Shown piece after piece: positions 35,401-42,337 of a stretch of 64,000 nt of DNA. This DNA is from Branchiostoma floridae (Eukaryota; Chordata; Leptocardii; Amphioxiformes; Branchiostomatidae). How positions within the stretch are numbered: position 1 is the first letter of the stretch; every line of letters begins with the position of its first letter. Made by a program: the position numbers and the translations under genes. The DNA lies in assembly GCF_000003815.2 (NCBI RefSeq), contig NC_049983.1, positions 11,976,283 through 12,040,282 on the forward strand, written 5' to 3'. The notes beneath the pieces are model-generated. The model was not told the origin of the DNA. It did no database searches and saw only the letters and a list, made by a program, of their open reading frames with translations.

Positions 35401-35609
35401 TGCCATACCCTCCCCCCAACAAAGAAGTCATATGATCACAATGCATTGCAACATACACGAAACCACAAACATTGCACTGCGTACCTTGGCTGGACTTGCC
35501 GACTCTTCAATTCGTGAAACACCGAGTCCTGCCCCGACTTACTAAGATCTGGAAGATCCCCTTCGTTTTTGAGATCAAAGCTCAGATCAACACCTGACTC
35601 GTCTTGCAT
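10074..35609 (-). CDS. Mitf: MiT/TFE-family bHLH-leucine zipper transcription factor, eight-exon main form
   Basis: MiT/TFE factors (MITF, TFEB, TFE3, TFEC) bind E-box/M-box DNA as dimers, control lysosome and pigment-cell genes, and are held in the cytoplasm by Rag-mTORC1 signalling. Exons: 35485-35609, 28511-28700, 24279-24539, 16561-16656, 12885-13074, 11190-11265, 10661-10808, 10074-10373. All seven junctions keep phase, giving 461 codons plus stop. Domains in order: MQDESG start like MITF-A; Rag-binding type helix ([16 protein letters not shown]); [15 protein letters not shown] region; a PDSPM ERK-type site; acidic activation segment ([13 protein letters not shown]); the SCPADL phosphosite region and an IKKE SUMO consensus; basic region and HLH ([34 protein letters not shown]); leucine zipper; and the serine-rich tail [11 protein letters not shown]. 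It is somewhat shorter than human MITF-A. It is probably the sole, pre-duplication MiT gene of this genome, but that cannot be tested here. Confidence 0.95.
10661..10808 (-). CDS. Mitf: MiT/TFE exon 6: helix 2 and leucine zipper
   Basis: Acceptor attag|T completes the proline codon of exon 5. It encodes [21 protein letters not shown] and a zipper-like coiled coil rich in E/R/Q/M, ending MLLRIQ before a gtaaac donor. [15 protein letters not shown] is nearly invariant in MiT/TFE proteins. Confidence 0.95.
11190..11265 (-). CDS. Mitf: MiT/TFE exon 5: end of basic region, helix 1 and loop
   Basis: A 76-nt exon between attccag|TT and CC|gtaagt. It encodes (I)[25 protein letters not shown]. The ERRRRF arginines contact DNA in this family. 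Both boundaries split codons that are restored by the flanking exons. Confidence 0.95.
12292..12393 (-). CDS. Mitf: Duplicated basic-region exon of MiT/TFE (candidate alternative exon)
   Basis: A 102-nt open block flanked by a strong acceptor (ctttccttccattgcag|AT) and a donor A|GTATGC. Its 3' part encodes [14 protein letters not shown], against [14 protein letters not shown] in exon 4. Over these 14 codons five bases differ; four changes are synonymous third-position changes and one is Met to Ile, a pattern of coding constraint. The phase is 1 at both ends, so it can be inserted after exon 4 without a frameshift. The 5' part ([17 protein letters not shown]) has no counterpart in exon 4. It also holds an ATG in good context (GGCCATGG) that could start a short form. 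Transcription is unproven. Confidence 0.6.
12885..13074 (-). CDS. Mitf: MiT/TFE exon 4: phosphosite region and basic region start
   Basis: A 190-nt exon between ttctgtag|ATG and ATGA|gtaagt. It encodes ...[45 protein letters not shown] corresponds to the 14-3-3/mTORC1-site region of TFEB and MITF, and IKKE fits a SUMO consensus. It appears to combine what are two exons (5 and 6) in vertebrate MITF. An internal GAGA|GTGAGC (cut between 12939 and 12938) is a phase-1 GT that could act as an alternative donor. Confidence 0.93.
13285..13652. mobile_element. Foldback/MITE-like element with terminal inverted repeats
   Basis: The left end AGGCCACACCGATTTAATT and the right end AATTAAATTGGTGTGACCT are imperfect inverted repeats that continue inward through the TTCTTG.TTCACGGATT region. 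The interior is AT-rich without an ORF of interest. It lies in the MiT intron between exons 3 and 4. Confidence 0.7.
13653..16560. other. MiT/TFE intron between exons 3 and 4
   Basis: Non-coding intronic DNA. It holds the tandem duplication at 15700-16025. No other gene or RNA was recognised. Confidence 0.6.
15700..16025. repeat. Tandem duplication, two units of about 167 bp
   Basis: GTGTGTCTACTATCAGCAGG begins at 15700 and again at 15867. The following text (GACAACTGTGTTTC..., AAATACTCTGA.CATCTCTC, CAATT.CACAGCCAAA) repeats in the same order with substitutions and small gaps. Confidence 0.8.
16561..16656 (-). CDS. Mitf: MiT/TFE exon 3: acidic activation domain
   Basis: 96 nt, phase 0 at both ends, between ccctgtag|ATG and ACG|gtgagt. 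It encodes [20 protein letters not shown]..., the conserved [12 protein letters not shown] activation segment known in MITF as a p300/CBP contact. Confidence 0.95.
17798..17965. repeat. Tandem duplication, two units of 84 bp
   Basis: TGAAGGTTTTACAAGCAACT starts at 17798 and 17882. The rest of the unit (aactttttaccaat, ttacagtaattttcacatt, agatcaatat) repeats with few changes. Confidence 0.85.
18031..18207 (-). CDS. Unidentified nested exon 3
   Basis: 59 codons, phase 0/0, encoding [18 protein letters not shown]... and [20 protein letters not shown]. The composition looks protein-like. The donor is the unusual gtttgg, so the 3' edge is uncertain. Confidence 0.4.
18031..22241 (-). CDS. Unidentified exons inside MiT/TFE intron 2, same strand (nested gene or alternative MiT 5' end)
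   Basis: Three open blocks join at phase 0: 21888-22241 (118 codons from an ATG, donor AAG|gtaggt), 19938-20048 (37 codons, acceptor ggttggag, donor AAG|gtaggg) and 18031-18207 (59 codons, acceptor gtgtcag, weaker donor CAG|gtttgg). Residues include a Cys-rich start (CACGTCK), a basic middle ([20 protein letters not shown]), [20 protein letters not shown], and [22 protein letters not shown] recognise no family. No terminal exon with a stop was found with confidence; a stretch near 17404-17520 ([23 protein letters not shown], then a stop) is one candidate. Because MiT exon 3 also starts at phase 0, these exons could instead be an alternative 5' part of MiT. Confidence 0.45.
19938..20048 (-). 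CDS. Unidentified nested exon 2
   Basis: 37 codons, [20 protein letters not shown] through GVEFCLKK, ending at a good AAG|gtaggg donor. The acceptor is ambiguous: ggttggag at phase 0, or a caccacag 19 bases upstream in another phase. Confidence 0.5.
21888..22241 (-). CDS. Unidentified nested exon 1 with ATG start
   Basis: 118 codons beginning [16 protein letters not shown], rich in Lys, Arg, Gly and Ser, ending VVKRPQRK at AAG|gtaggt. An in-frame TAG lies 21 bases upstream of the ATG, so the start is fixed unless a splice acceptor (tttgctag) lies there. Confidence 0.5.
22430..22481. repeat. Trinucleotide microsatellite (ACT)n, imperfect
   Basis: A run of ACT/CTA triplets interrupted by ATG and CTG units, in intronic DNA. 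Confidence 0.95.
22482..24278. other. MiT/TFE intron 2, 5' part
   Basis: Intronic DNA upstream of the unidentified nested exon 1 in minus sense. It would contain that exon's promoter if the nested gene is independent. No clear motif was seen. Confidence 0.4.
24279..24539 (-). CDS. Mitf: MiT/TFE exon 2: N-terminal conserved region and ERK-type site
   Basis: 87 codons at phase 0/0 between ttgtacag|GTG and GAG|gtgagg. It begins [20 protein letters not shown], matching [20 protein letters not shown] of MITF. Later [11 protein letters not shown] matches the APNSPMAML ERK phosphosite (Ser73 of MITF-M). Confidence 0.95.
25469..25654 (-). CDS. Mitf: Candidate alternative first exon of MiT/TFE (M-type)
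   Basis: 62 codons from ATG ([19 protein letters not shown] ... SAHLAAQ) end at CAG|gtaaaa in phase 0, the phase needed by exon 2, giving ...[11 protein letters not shown]. Vertebrate MITF-M likewise uses a short first exon ending in Gln just before the VQTHLENP exon. Such an isoform would lack the Rag-binding helix of exon 1B. It shares no clear similarity with the vertebrate M peptide, so the parallel may be positional only. Confidence 0.55.
25655..28510. other. Intron between MiT exons 1B and the candidate alternative first exon
   Basis: Non-coding, apart from the transposon-like element at 27329-27878. The first few hundred bases above 25655 would hold the promoter of the candidate alternative first exon. 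No TATA box was evident. Confidence 0.4.
27329..27878. mobile_element. Non-autonomous DNA transposon with 17-bp terminal inverted repeats
   Basis: The left end ACATGCCCGTAGCCAGG is the exact inverse of the right end CCTGGCTACGGGCATGT. A G-run follows the left end and a C-run precedes the right end. Inside, a segment of about 60 bp (GACCCTCTGAAA.GCCATTTCCTGCA) is repeated at about 27479 and 27664. No transposase frame is present. The family was not determined. Confidence 0.85.
28511..28700 (-). CDS. Mitf: MiT/TFE exon 1B: Rag-binding helix
   Basis: 190 nt between tcaaaaccag|C and CTCAAG|gtgagg. It encodes (S)[18 protein letters not shown]..., matching the [20 protein letters not shown] block of MITF-A and LRMQLMREQ of TFEB, the segment known to bind Rag GTPases for lysosomal recruitment. 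It ends ...VPAQILK, like VPMEVLK of MITF. Its acceptor lies inside the first unit of the 78-bp minisatellite. Confidence 0.93.
28697..29236. repeat. Minisatellite, about seven 78-bp units, carrying the exon 1B acceptor
   Basis: Units start (GCACTGG/GTGCTGG) at about 28698, 28776, 28854, 28932, 29010, 29085 and 29163. The period is 78 bp except one 75-bp unit. Each contains TTTTGAAGGTAGGCTT, CCACTGCAACAAGAGTTAGG and an AACAACAAC run. On the minus strand each unit repeats TTCAAAACCAG, the acceptor used by MiT exon 1B. 78 is a multiple of three and the exon frame stays open through at least four units. This is not a CRISPR array: there are no unique spacers. Confidence 0.95.
29237..32033. other. 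MiT/TFE intron 1, distal part
   Basis: AT-rich intronic DNA with one possible short inverted-repeat element at 29408-29640. No exon or RNA gene was recognised. Confidence 0.5.
29408..29640. mobile_element. Possible MITE with CCYGTCACATT ends
   Basis: The left end CCCGTCACATTTGGCG and the right end, read inward, CCTGTCACATTATCC are short imperfect inverted repeats bracketing about 233 bp with several CGATCG-like words. Ends and family are uncertain. Confidence 0.35.
32034..32112 (-). mobile_element. Truncated copy of the CAGGGCTCGAAAT element
   Basis: Read on the minus strand it starts CAGGGCTCGAAATACAATTT and continues with GGGGATTAGGTGCAC and GTGCACC words, following the left half of the complete element at 62367-62737. 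The other half is missing. Confidence 0.7.
32378..32462. repeat. (CA)n dinucleotide microsatellite
   Basis: About 85 bp of uninterrupted CA/AC repeats in MiT intron 1. Confidence 0.99.
32837..33010. mobile_element. Tc1/mariner-pogo-like MITE, full copy, 174 bp
   Basis: The ends CAGTAGAAGCCG and CTGGCTTCTACTG are inverted repeats, flanked on both sides by TA, as expected for a TA target duplication. A second 174-bp copy with the same ends lies at 62033-62206 and a 3' fragment at 58981-59035. Interior words TGCAATTA and TCCGTGCAGTTAA are shared. No coding capacity. Confidence 0.85.
33011..35484. other. MiT/TFE intron 1, proximal part
   Basis: Intronic DNA with a GT-rich stretch near 33300-33340 and the inverted-repeat element at 34139-34665. 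Nothing else was recognised. Confidence 0.5.
34139..34665. mobile_element. MITE-like element with GGGGCATTCCACTCC ends
   Basis: The left end TTTAAAGGGGCATTCCACTC is mirrored by the right end GAGTGGAATGCCCCTTTAA. The element is about 527 bp. No transposase is present. Confidence 0.75.
35485..35609 (-). CDS. Mitf: MiT/TFE exon 1A: MITF-A-type first coding exon
   Basis: ATG at 35607-35609. It encodes [20 protein letters not shown]...[11 protein letters not shown] and ends AG|gtacgc (phase 2). Exon 1B supplies the missing base. Human MITF-A begins MQSESG and contains YYELKSQPL at the same place. An in-frame extension upstream exists but has no ATG. Confidence 0.9.
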
Positions 35610-35900
35610 CTGAAATCCTTCTTTACGTGAATTTTGAACCAAATGTTTTCACTTCCTCCCACTCCCCTTGTAACTCTATATGCCGACTCTGCTACCTTAT
35701 TTTTCCATGCTTGGGAGGAACGAAAATTCTTTCCGTTGATTGGTGTATTTGTACCACGTGGCTTAGAAACGTCATCTAATCAGAAGCGATGATTGGTACA
35801 TTTAGAGTCACAGGACTTCCTGTGTGGTGACGTTTCTAGTCCGAAATAGGCATGTGACGTAAATTTGGCGGGAGTTGCGACTACTGGACGATGAACTTTT
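35610..35900 (-). promoter_or_regulatory. Candidate promoter of MiT/TFE exon 1A
   Basis: In minus sense this region holds a CACGTG E-box at 35755-35760, two CCAAT boxes (plus-strand ATTGG near 35738 and 35793), a TGACGT CRE-like core near 35857 and an E2F-like TTTGGCGGG (plus strand) near 35865. No TATA box was seen. The CACGTG could permit autoregulation by MiT/TFE or USF-type factors. Confidence 0.4.
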
Positions 35901-37899
35901 GTATTTCGTCAGAGCTCTATTGTTCATGAAGCATATCCATTTTTATAGCCCAAGCAGATTTGAGTTCGTACCGACAATGTCGTAACACGGATTTTCGTTT
36001 TTATTGGGAGAGAAAGAAAGAGACTATAAATAGGTATGACGACAGACTAGGGGAGGTCCGTGCCCTGTACCACCCGGACCTGGGGTCAGGCTGATACGTC
36101 ATGGACGTACCCTGCGATCAATGGAGCAAACAGGTGGAGCCAATTTCGATGCGCAGCTGCAAACGAATATGAGAATACTACCGTTAGTACTGCATAACAA
36201 AGGATAGAAGGAGTGAGGCCAACGAATATAGAATGATGATGAATTCAAATGTTTTGCAATACACGGCTTTCTGCTTTTTGGTCATCGATGCATTCGCGTC
36301 GCATCACTTCAGATCCAAAGACTTGTCATCAATTCGCTGCAATTGCCATTTTTAATTGTTAATCTTATATTGTTCAAGCAGAGTTCACACTGTCTTGCTT
36401 TCACTATCACAAGGCTGTAACGTTATACATATACCATCCAAGCAGAGGTTTAAGCATAACCTCCAGCCAAACTGGCTCCAAAAAAGAAAACCAACAGAAA
36501 AACAGAAAGAAAAAAGAGAGAAAAAAGACTTCGAAAACAAGCCGGAGCCTAAAGTGGGTATCGCAAAAACCGGCGCATGCCCAGTGAGATACATCTGCTT
36601 GGACACTCTTTAGAGAGTGGTCTGCTGGTTTGCTACTCTGGCTACGCTTTGTTTCATAAACCTGTTTCGGTGCGACACCTTGCGGATGGCGCTTGAAATA
36701 TAACCAGTGCTGGTTGATTGGTTGATAAAGGCATATGGTATTGAAGGGCAGGTCGTGGGTGGTATGCTGGTTGGAGAGTGTAGGGGTCCTTTCCGGTGTC
36801 CAATGGTCGTACACCTTGCTGGGGAGCTACGTATACTGAAAAGGCGACGTGCTTCGACTTGGTAGAGGATGACCACTCCGCTTAAAAGTCAGGTTATAGG
36901 GCCATGCGCTATCTGGAGGATGTCCAAGACGTTCCACGATATATTAAAATCGACCATGAAGTCAAGTGTTTGTTTAGCTTATGATCAAAGGCTCATCTAC
37001 GCCTACGCCAGGTAACGTTGCCCACACTAGCTAGGTTGAGGATTCTTGAGCCCTCCTTGGGGTCAAGTGCCCTCCAATAAGTGCACGTGTGTCTCTTTGA
37101 TTTCATCATACAATCATGTGATCAAATTTATAGCCTCCTTCGCAGACTTCTTAGAGTGCTAACGTTTTTTGGGGGGGAGGGGGGGGGGGTATCGGTCATG
37201 ATTTTACAGGCTACTCCAAGGAAACTATCTCTCCCGGCATTAGAGTACCTAGCCCATGTGTTTGAACTTCGCGAATCGGCGCTCTCACATAAATAAACAC
37301 CGGAGCTAGTGCGTACTCTGAGAAGTCAGCGAAGGAGGCTACCAAACGCACTCGGTAACGCCAAGGACGTTATATCAGATATCGTCCTTGGTAACGCGAA
37401 GTCGTATTGCACAGCATTTCACTTAGCTTGCTGAGATATTGACAATTTTGGTTCGCCATGAACACCGGTCTGTGTGTGTATATCCTGCATACCTTTACTG
37501 CCATTATCATCAAGTACCTGATGGGAGCACACATACTACGCCTTTTCGCTTCATATTTTCTACTTACTTATTTTTCTTTCCTATGACGATTTCCTTTATC
37601 AACCGTATAGAATAAAAATGATTCTATGATGTGAAAACAGCAGTGAGTGCCAGCGACATTTTAACAGCAATGTCTGGTTGCGTTGTAAACGTGTGTAGTT
37701 AAAGCTCGAGCGGCATAACAACTTTAATAAATTATATGGCATTTTCTAATTAACAACTTCTTGCATGACTGACTATAGGTTATACCTTACTTATAACGCT
37801 AAATAATAACAATGGTCGACCACACAGTTTGATGTATATACAAAAAACAATTCCGCCAGAACTCCGACTGATTTATTGAAAGTCACTGTTGACACTCAC
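35901..37899. other. Upstream of MiT exon 1A, mostly unremarkable
   Basis: This holds a G-run (37171-37189, about 18 G with one A) that could form a G-quadruplex on the plus strand. No gene was recognised. Confidence 0.4.
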
Positions 37900-38069
37900 G
37901 TGTTGTGTTGGAACAGGTCAACCTTCTTCCCGTCTAGCAGGGACGACAGCAGCGAGTTGGCGCCTGCTTCAGTCTTGCCCCCGGGGACGGAATCACCCCC
38001 TCCTCCGCAACATGCTTGCTTTTCCTCCGGCTCTGCCTTCACTTTTACCCCGAACGGTAGTTTCACCAT
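37900..38069 (-). CDS. Candidate distal first coding exon, possibly of MiT/TFE
   Basis: An ATG-initiated block of 56 codons plus two bases (MVKLPFGVKVKAEPEEK ... SLLSSLLDGKKVDLFQHN) ends at an excellent AC|gtgagt donor. Phase 2 is what MiT exon 1B needs, giving ...[13 protein letters not shown] content and codon order look coding. It resembles no MITF first exon that I recognise and could belong to another gene whose later exons I did not find. Confidence 0.5.
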
Positions 38070-39994
38070 CACGGTATCTTGGTCGGCGTGTCTTTAGTGC
38101 AATATCATGCAAGGAGGACTTAGAAAAACAAGTTGGGGTCCAAAGTTTCGTCTGGAGTTATTTATAAAGGCGCCGGAACTTTCATTGCTTGTTTTCAAGG
38201 TGCAGGTGGATAAGGTGGGGGCGTGTCTGTTTACCTTTATCACATGCCGTAGGTTACGTTACACGAACAAATTATTGCAACAGCCTGAACAGGTCCGGCA
38301 CCACGATTCAGATACTCCAAAACATTTGGCACCGGCTCAGGATTAAGCAAGAGTGTCCATATAAAACTCTAAAAGATGAACCGGATGAAAACGGGCCAGA
38401 CAGTAGATTGCAGGCTTCCTCTGTGTGACCTATTAGATCATAGATTCGTCCACAGATGTAGTTCAAATCCAACCCAGCCAACGAGCGTCAATGGAGCCTT
38501 CGAACAATGGAATCTGATCACGTGTATACAGTCAGTGAAAATTCCATAGCTTTACGACTTACAGCAGCTCGTATTTCATACTATTGAAATGCCAATACAA
38601 CGTTACGTGACCGTAGACACCTTGAACTAAGCTACCCAACATCAGAACACTGGACGTTCACTCGGACGTCCATTCGGACGTTGCACGGATTGGGTCAATA
38701 CAGACAGAGTCATCTCCAAGCAGACGTTGGAGGGATAAGTCGATTGATCGAATGAAACGGAGCTGTAAGAAAACGTTTCAACCTTTCCTTCCTGTCAGGC
38801 TGGAGGATAGGACGAGGGGCGTTTCTAAATATTGGCCATGAGAAGTTACCGGAAGGTCAACGCAGAGGATGATTATGTTCTTGACGTCTGAAATATTTGC
38901 GTCTGGAACATTTTAATGCTCGAGATCAGAGGTACGAAAAGACACGTGACATGTGCATGAAGAATAGCTCTTTTTAGATTTTATTGAGCATATATTTTGT
39001 GCTTCAAATCCAATATGATGTTCGCAGATTGCCCTTTTCTTTAATTGAGGACATACAGGTGTGTTCTTACGGTGCATTTGGCTTTTTATGAGCATAAGGA
39101 GCAGTATGTGGAAATACTTGCATACTAAACTTGCACATGCTTTGTAGTCGAACGTGATAAAGCTAGTGCAAGATAGCAAAGCATATCTACAAGTTTCTGG
39201 CTGCCCTTGAATAGACAATGAGCTTTGTTTAGTTTGCAAGTAATGGCATACAGTCAACGCATCGGCAGGAAATGTCAATAAGCGCATGATCGTACTGTTT
39301 ATTTAATTCGCCTGACGCCAAATTCCTACACAACATCGCACGAGTGGCCGGAGTGCGTACTGAGATTGCTCACAGTTGTGTCCGGCCGTGTCAGCCAATT
39401 AGCAACCTTGGCAATATGTAGGTTCAAACAGCATTGAGGAAGTACAGTCTCACGGGTAACGTCTTATCTTCTATGCCAGCATGTCCTCCTTCTACAAGAT
39501 TTTCACCATCTAATAAGAAATGGAAGATGTTGGTAGCCCATGACTAGCTTGCTCATTGTTGTTGCTACTTGCGTGTGGTCTTATTTAGGGTACCATGAAA
39601 GAACATGGTTAACCCGATCAGTCGCTAACTGACAAAACAAATACTTATTAATAAGTCGCTGTTGCAGCACATTTCGTCAGCCTTGAACTCGCTGATGCCA
39701 GCTGGAGGTCAATGACCTGATACTGGCATCACATTTTGTAGACTAACACCAATTTGATGGTACATATACCAAAACCTTTACTGTCAGTCTTTTTGCCTTT
39801 TTAAGTCTAAGTTTGTTTTTACTTTTAGACCAAAGAAAATTGCAGCGAACGTCCTCTAGCGTATCCGCAATCAATTGCAGTGTCGAGCGTCTGTCGTCGG
39901 AGAAAAAGGTAACGTTAAGTTAAGGAAGTTCCTCAGTTCGCTTTCTTGTTTTTTGCGCGGTTGTCAAGAACATATTACTGCCTTGAAAATACCA
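38070..39994. other. Intergenic DNA between the candidate first exon and the glycine-zipper gene
   Basis: No gene was recognised. CACGTG E-boxes occur near 38519 and 38943, the second as CACGTGAC (CLEAR/M-box-like). Confidence 0.4.
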
Positions 39995-40890
39995 TCAGCT
40001 TTCTCCGGAAGTCTCTGCCGCGGTCACCTGTGCTGTATCTAAGGGCCCACTGTCAATGGTTGCCATCTTTCCTAGGCCTTCTACTGGTTTCGTTTCCTCT
40101 ACACCCTTTCGCAACTTCCATTTTTGCCCATCTTTCATCAGGAACTCTGGGGCCACATCCGCGGCCACGTACCCGGCTCCCTTCCCGATCATGTTGCCGA
40201 TGACGCCACCGATGACCGCCCCTAGAACCGGGACGGGAATCGCCATCTGTCCCAGCGTGGCACCTGCCACGGTCCCGCCTCCGGAGAACACCCCCTTCGT
40301 TGCGTGCTTCGCCATCTCTCCTGCAAACTGTCCACCTGACAGCTTCTCCTCACGCAGCTTCTTGACAGAACCAGCCGTGCGTCTGGCGAAGGTCACCCCC
40401 TCGAAGGCGGCAGTGAGCCCGATTCCCGCCGCGGCACTCGCGCTACCTGCCTGCTTCTTTATCAGTTCTTTTCCAACAGCCTTCACGGTGACAAATGTTC
40501 CCTCACCTGCTATGATCTTGATTTTCTCTTTTGCACCACTCCCAGTAATAGTCTTCTTTTTGGGTTCCTCCTTTTCCAGTATCCAGTTGCCTTCTTCTTC
40601 GATACATTTTGGGTATTTTGCTTGTTCAGTTGAGCATTGAATGATGGAATCTATAGACCTTTCGTACAATGGTGAAGCACAAACCGTTTTCGGTGTCTGA
40701 CTCTGTCCGGTGTCACTGTGGACAGATTCCTGATCTTGGTCTTCTCCTGTAGTTCTGAGGTTTGCCGCCAGGATGAAGGACCATGCAGGTGGTACTGAAG
40801 ACATGACGTTGAGCCCGGCGACTACAGGATTGGTGCTGTCCAGCAGGACGAGGCAGTGTCTCCGGACATAGTCCTGTACTGGTCGGATAT
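39995..40890 (-). CDS. Glycine-zipper gene, exon 4
   Basis: 298 codons including the stop, from ctgtgtttcag|AT. It carries VQDYVRRHCLVLLDS, then EKEEPKKKTITGSGAKEKIK, and a Gly/Ala-rich zone of about 90 residues with repeated GxxxG spacing. It ends ...VTAAETSGES-stop. The antisense strand is also open over 194 codons, which reflects GC bias, not a gene. Confidence 0.75.
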
Positions 40891-42337
40891 CTGAAACACA
40901 GTAAAATAAACAACACAGTAACATGCTATTAAAGCTGTAACGGTCCTTATCAAGTTCACAAAGTCTGTAGTTATCAGTTTCTGTCGTTCCAAACGGCATA
41001 AAAAGGATGATACAGTGAATGCCTATAAGTTAAATGGGATTTATCATCGCGGTGGGGAGAAAATGGAGTGTGACGGTTACACGTTCCCGTTGACGCTATA
41101 GTCACATACTGTACAGAAATGGAAACACAGCTTTTAAGTTCGCGGTGATGTGTGAGCACGAAACCATCGCAAAAAGAATTACCTGATTGAAGATTATCGT
41201 CATAGATCATCTGTAAGAAACACGTGCAGAGATCCTGTAGGCATATACAGCTCCTCAGCACAATAGTCTCCACACCCAGACACCTCAGTAGCTCCTCAGA
41301 CACAAGTGTCTTCTGTAGCATCCTATCTAGCCGGCCAGTTTGATGAGCACTCCATAATCGATGCAGAGCCTCCACGAACTCGGGAACAACTTCAAGGACA
41401 ACGTCTTTGTCTACGGTCAAGTTCAACACAAGTAGGCCGTTGTATTGAAAGCGGTAGACCACATCGTCCAAGTCCGGCAAGCTCTCGGCAAAGTCATCGA
41501 GCATGAGGTCTGTCGGTGCTGGAGCCAGGCTATCGTCATCCAGCTGTCGGTATGCAGACACTGTGATCTGTAGAACTGAATATAAACTTGACATTTAGGT
41601 TTGTCAATGATGGTTTCAAAATAACTTTAGGACAACAATCATAAGATACCGTTTAACTGTTGATTCATTACTCCATGTGCTGATCTCTGTATGACAAGTT
41701 TGGTTTGAAAGATAACAAAATCAGTTGTTTCAACCCACCTGCTGGTTTCCTTGACGAGATGTTGATGTCATCCTGACACTGGTAATTCTTCGTTGAAAAC
41801 ATTCCGCCACAATAGTCATATTCTCCGCTATCCTCGGAGGGAGGGTTTCTTCTAGACCTGCTTCCCACAGTACCCGACATAAGGAGATTTTCACCTAGAA
41901 TGAATCGTAACGTTATGTTTGGTACAGGTAAGCATGAGATGGTGATTGAACTTTCTCCGGAGATGTCGCTTGGTCAGCTCGGGAGGGCTCAGACTCCTTG
42001 TCTTTTCGTTCGTAGAAATTCCTCCAGCTGTTGCAAATCGATCTTCAAAACTGATAAAGCATGCAAAAGAAGCACATCTGTAAAAGTAGTCGTTCTTTAC
42101 AATTCCTACAACACTACGATGATGGCATCACTGGTATGTCAAAAACGATCACTGAGCTAGAACCGTTGTTACGATTTAATATCCAAACATCTGCTTGAGG
42201 ACTATTCTGAAATATGCCATCCTAGCATCCTGGATGAATGGGAGCAATAAACCAGTACAAAAGCTGCATGTCTCTCAAAACTAATCCTTACCTTCGGCAC
42301 CGGCCTTCGCTCCTTCCGACTTCCTCGCTGCTCTCAT
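39995..42337 (-). CDS. Uncharacterised protein with C-terminal glycine-zipper region, four exons
   Basis: Exons 42292-42337, 41739-41894, 41183-41575 and 39995-40890 join in phase to 497 codons including the stop. The N-terminal 65 residues are polar (MRAARKSEGAKAGAEG..., SRSRRNPPSEDSGEYDY). Exon 3 encodes a helical, Leu/Asp-rich segment (DLMLDDFAESLPDLDDVVYRF..., EVVPEFVEALHRLWSAHQTG). The last exon has a conserved-looking VQDYVRRHCLVLLDS block, a linker, a basic stretch, then Gly/Ala repeats (GGGTVAGATLGQ, PVPVLGAVIGGVIGNMIGKG) typical of glycine-zipper helices that pack in or against membranes, and a soluble tail. I cannot name the family. First-exon choice is the least certain part; an internal ATG at 41878-41880 would give 476 residues. 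Confidence 0.7.
41183..41575 (-). CDS. Glycine-zipper gene, exon 3
   Basis: 393 nt; acceptor tttatattcag|TT (a second AG six bases downstream is out of frame with the previous exon), donor CAATCAG|gtaatt (phase 1). It encodes VSAYRQLDDDSLAPAPTDL and amphipathic helices, with a Cys cluster near the end (CLGVETIVLRSCICLQDLC). Confidence 0.72.
41739..41894 (-). CDS. Glycine-zipper gene, exon 2
   Basis: From cattctag|GTGAAAATC to CAG|gtgggt. It encodes ENLLMSGTVGSRSRRNPPSE...NISSRKPA and is Ser/Arg/Asp-rich and probably disordered. It could be the first coding exon if the ATG at 41878-41880 is used. Confidence 0.62.
42292..42337 (-). CDS. Glycine-zipper gene, putative exon 1
   Basis: MRAARKSEGAKAGAE plus one base before GAAG|gtaagg; the phase matches exon 2. 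The frame is also open upstream as VYVFNGLPDGVAATTVPA, so this may be an internal exon with a further 5' exon not found. Confidence 0.45.

Noticed and set aside
36407-36876. Overlapping minus-strand open frames of 135 and 88 codons
   Set aside because: No homology, no plausible splice sites in phase with MiT exons, and composition biased by an A/T-rich tract.
40056-40640. 194-codon plus-strand open frame
   Set aside because: It is antisense to exon 4 of the glycine-zipper gene. The open frame follows from GC-rich codons on the coding strand and has no splice or family support.
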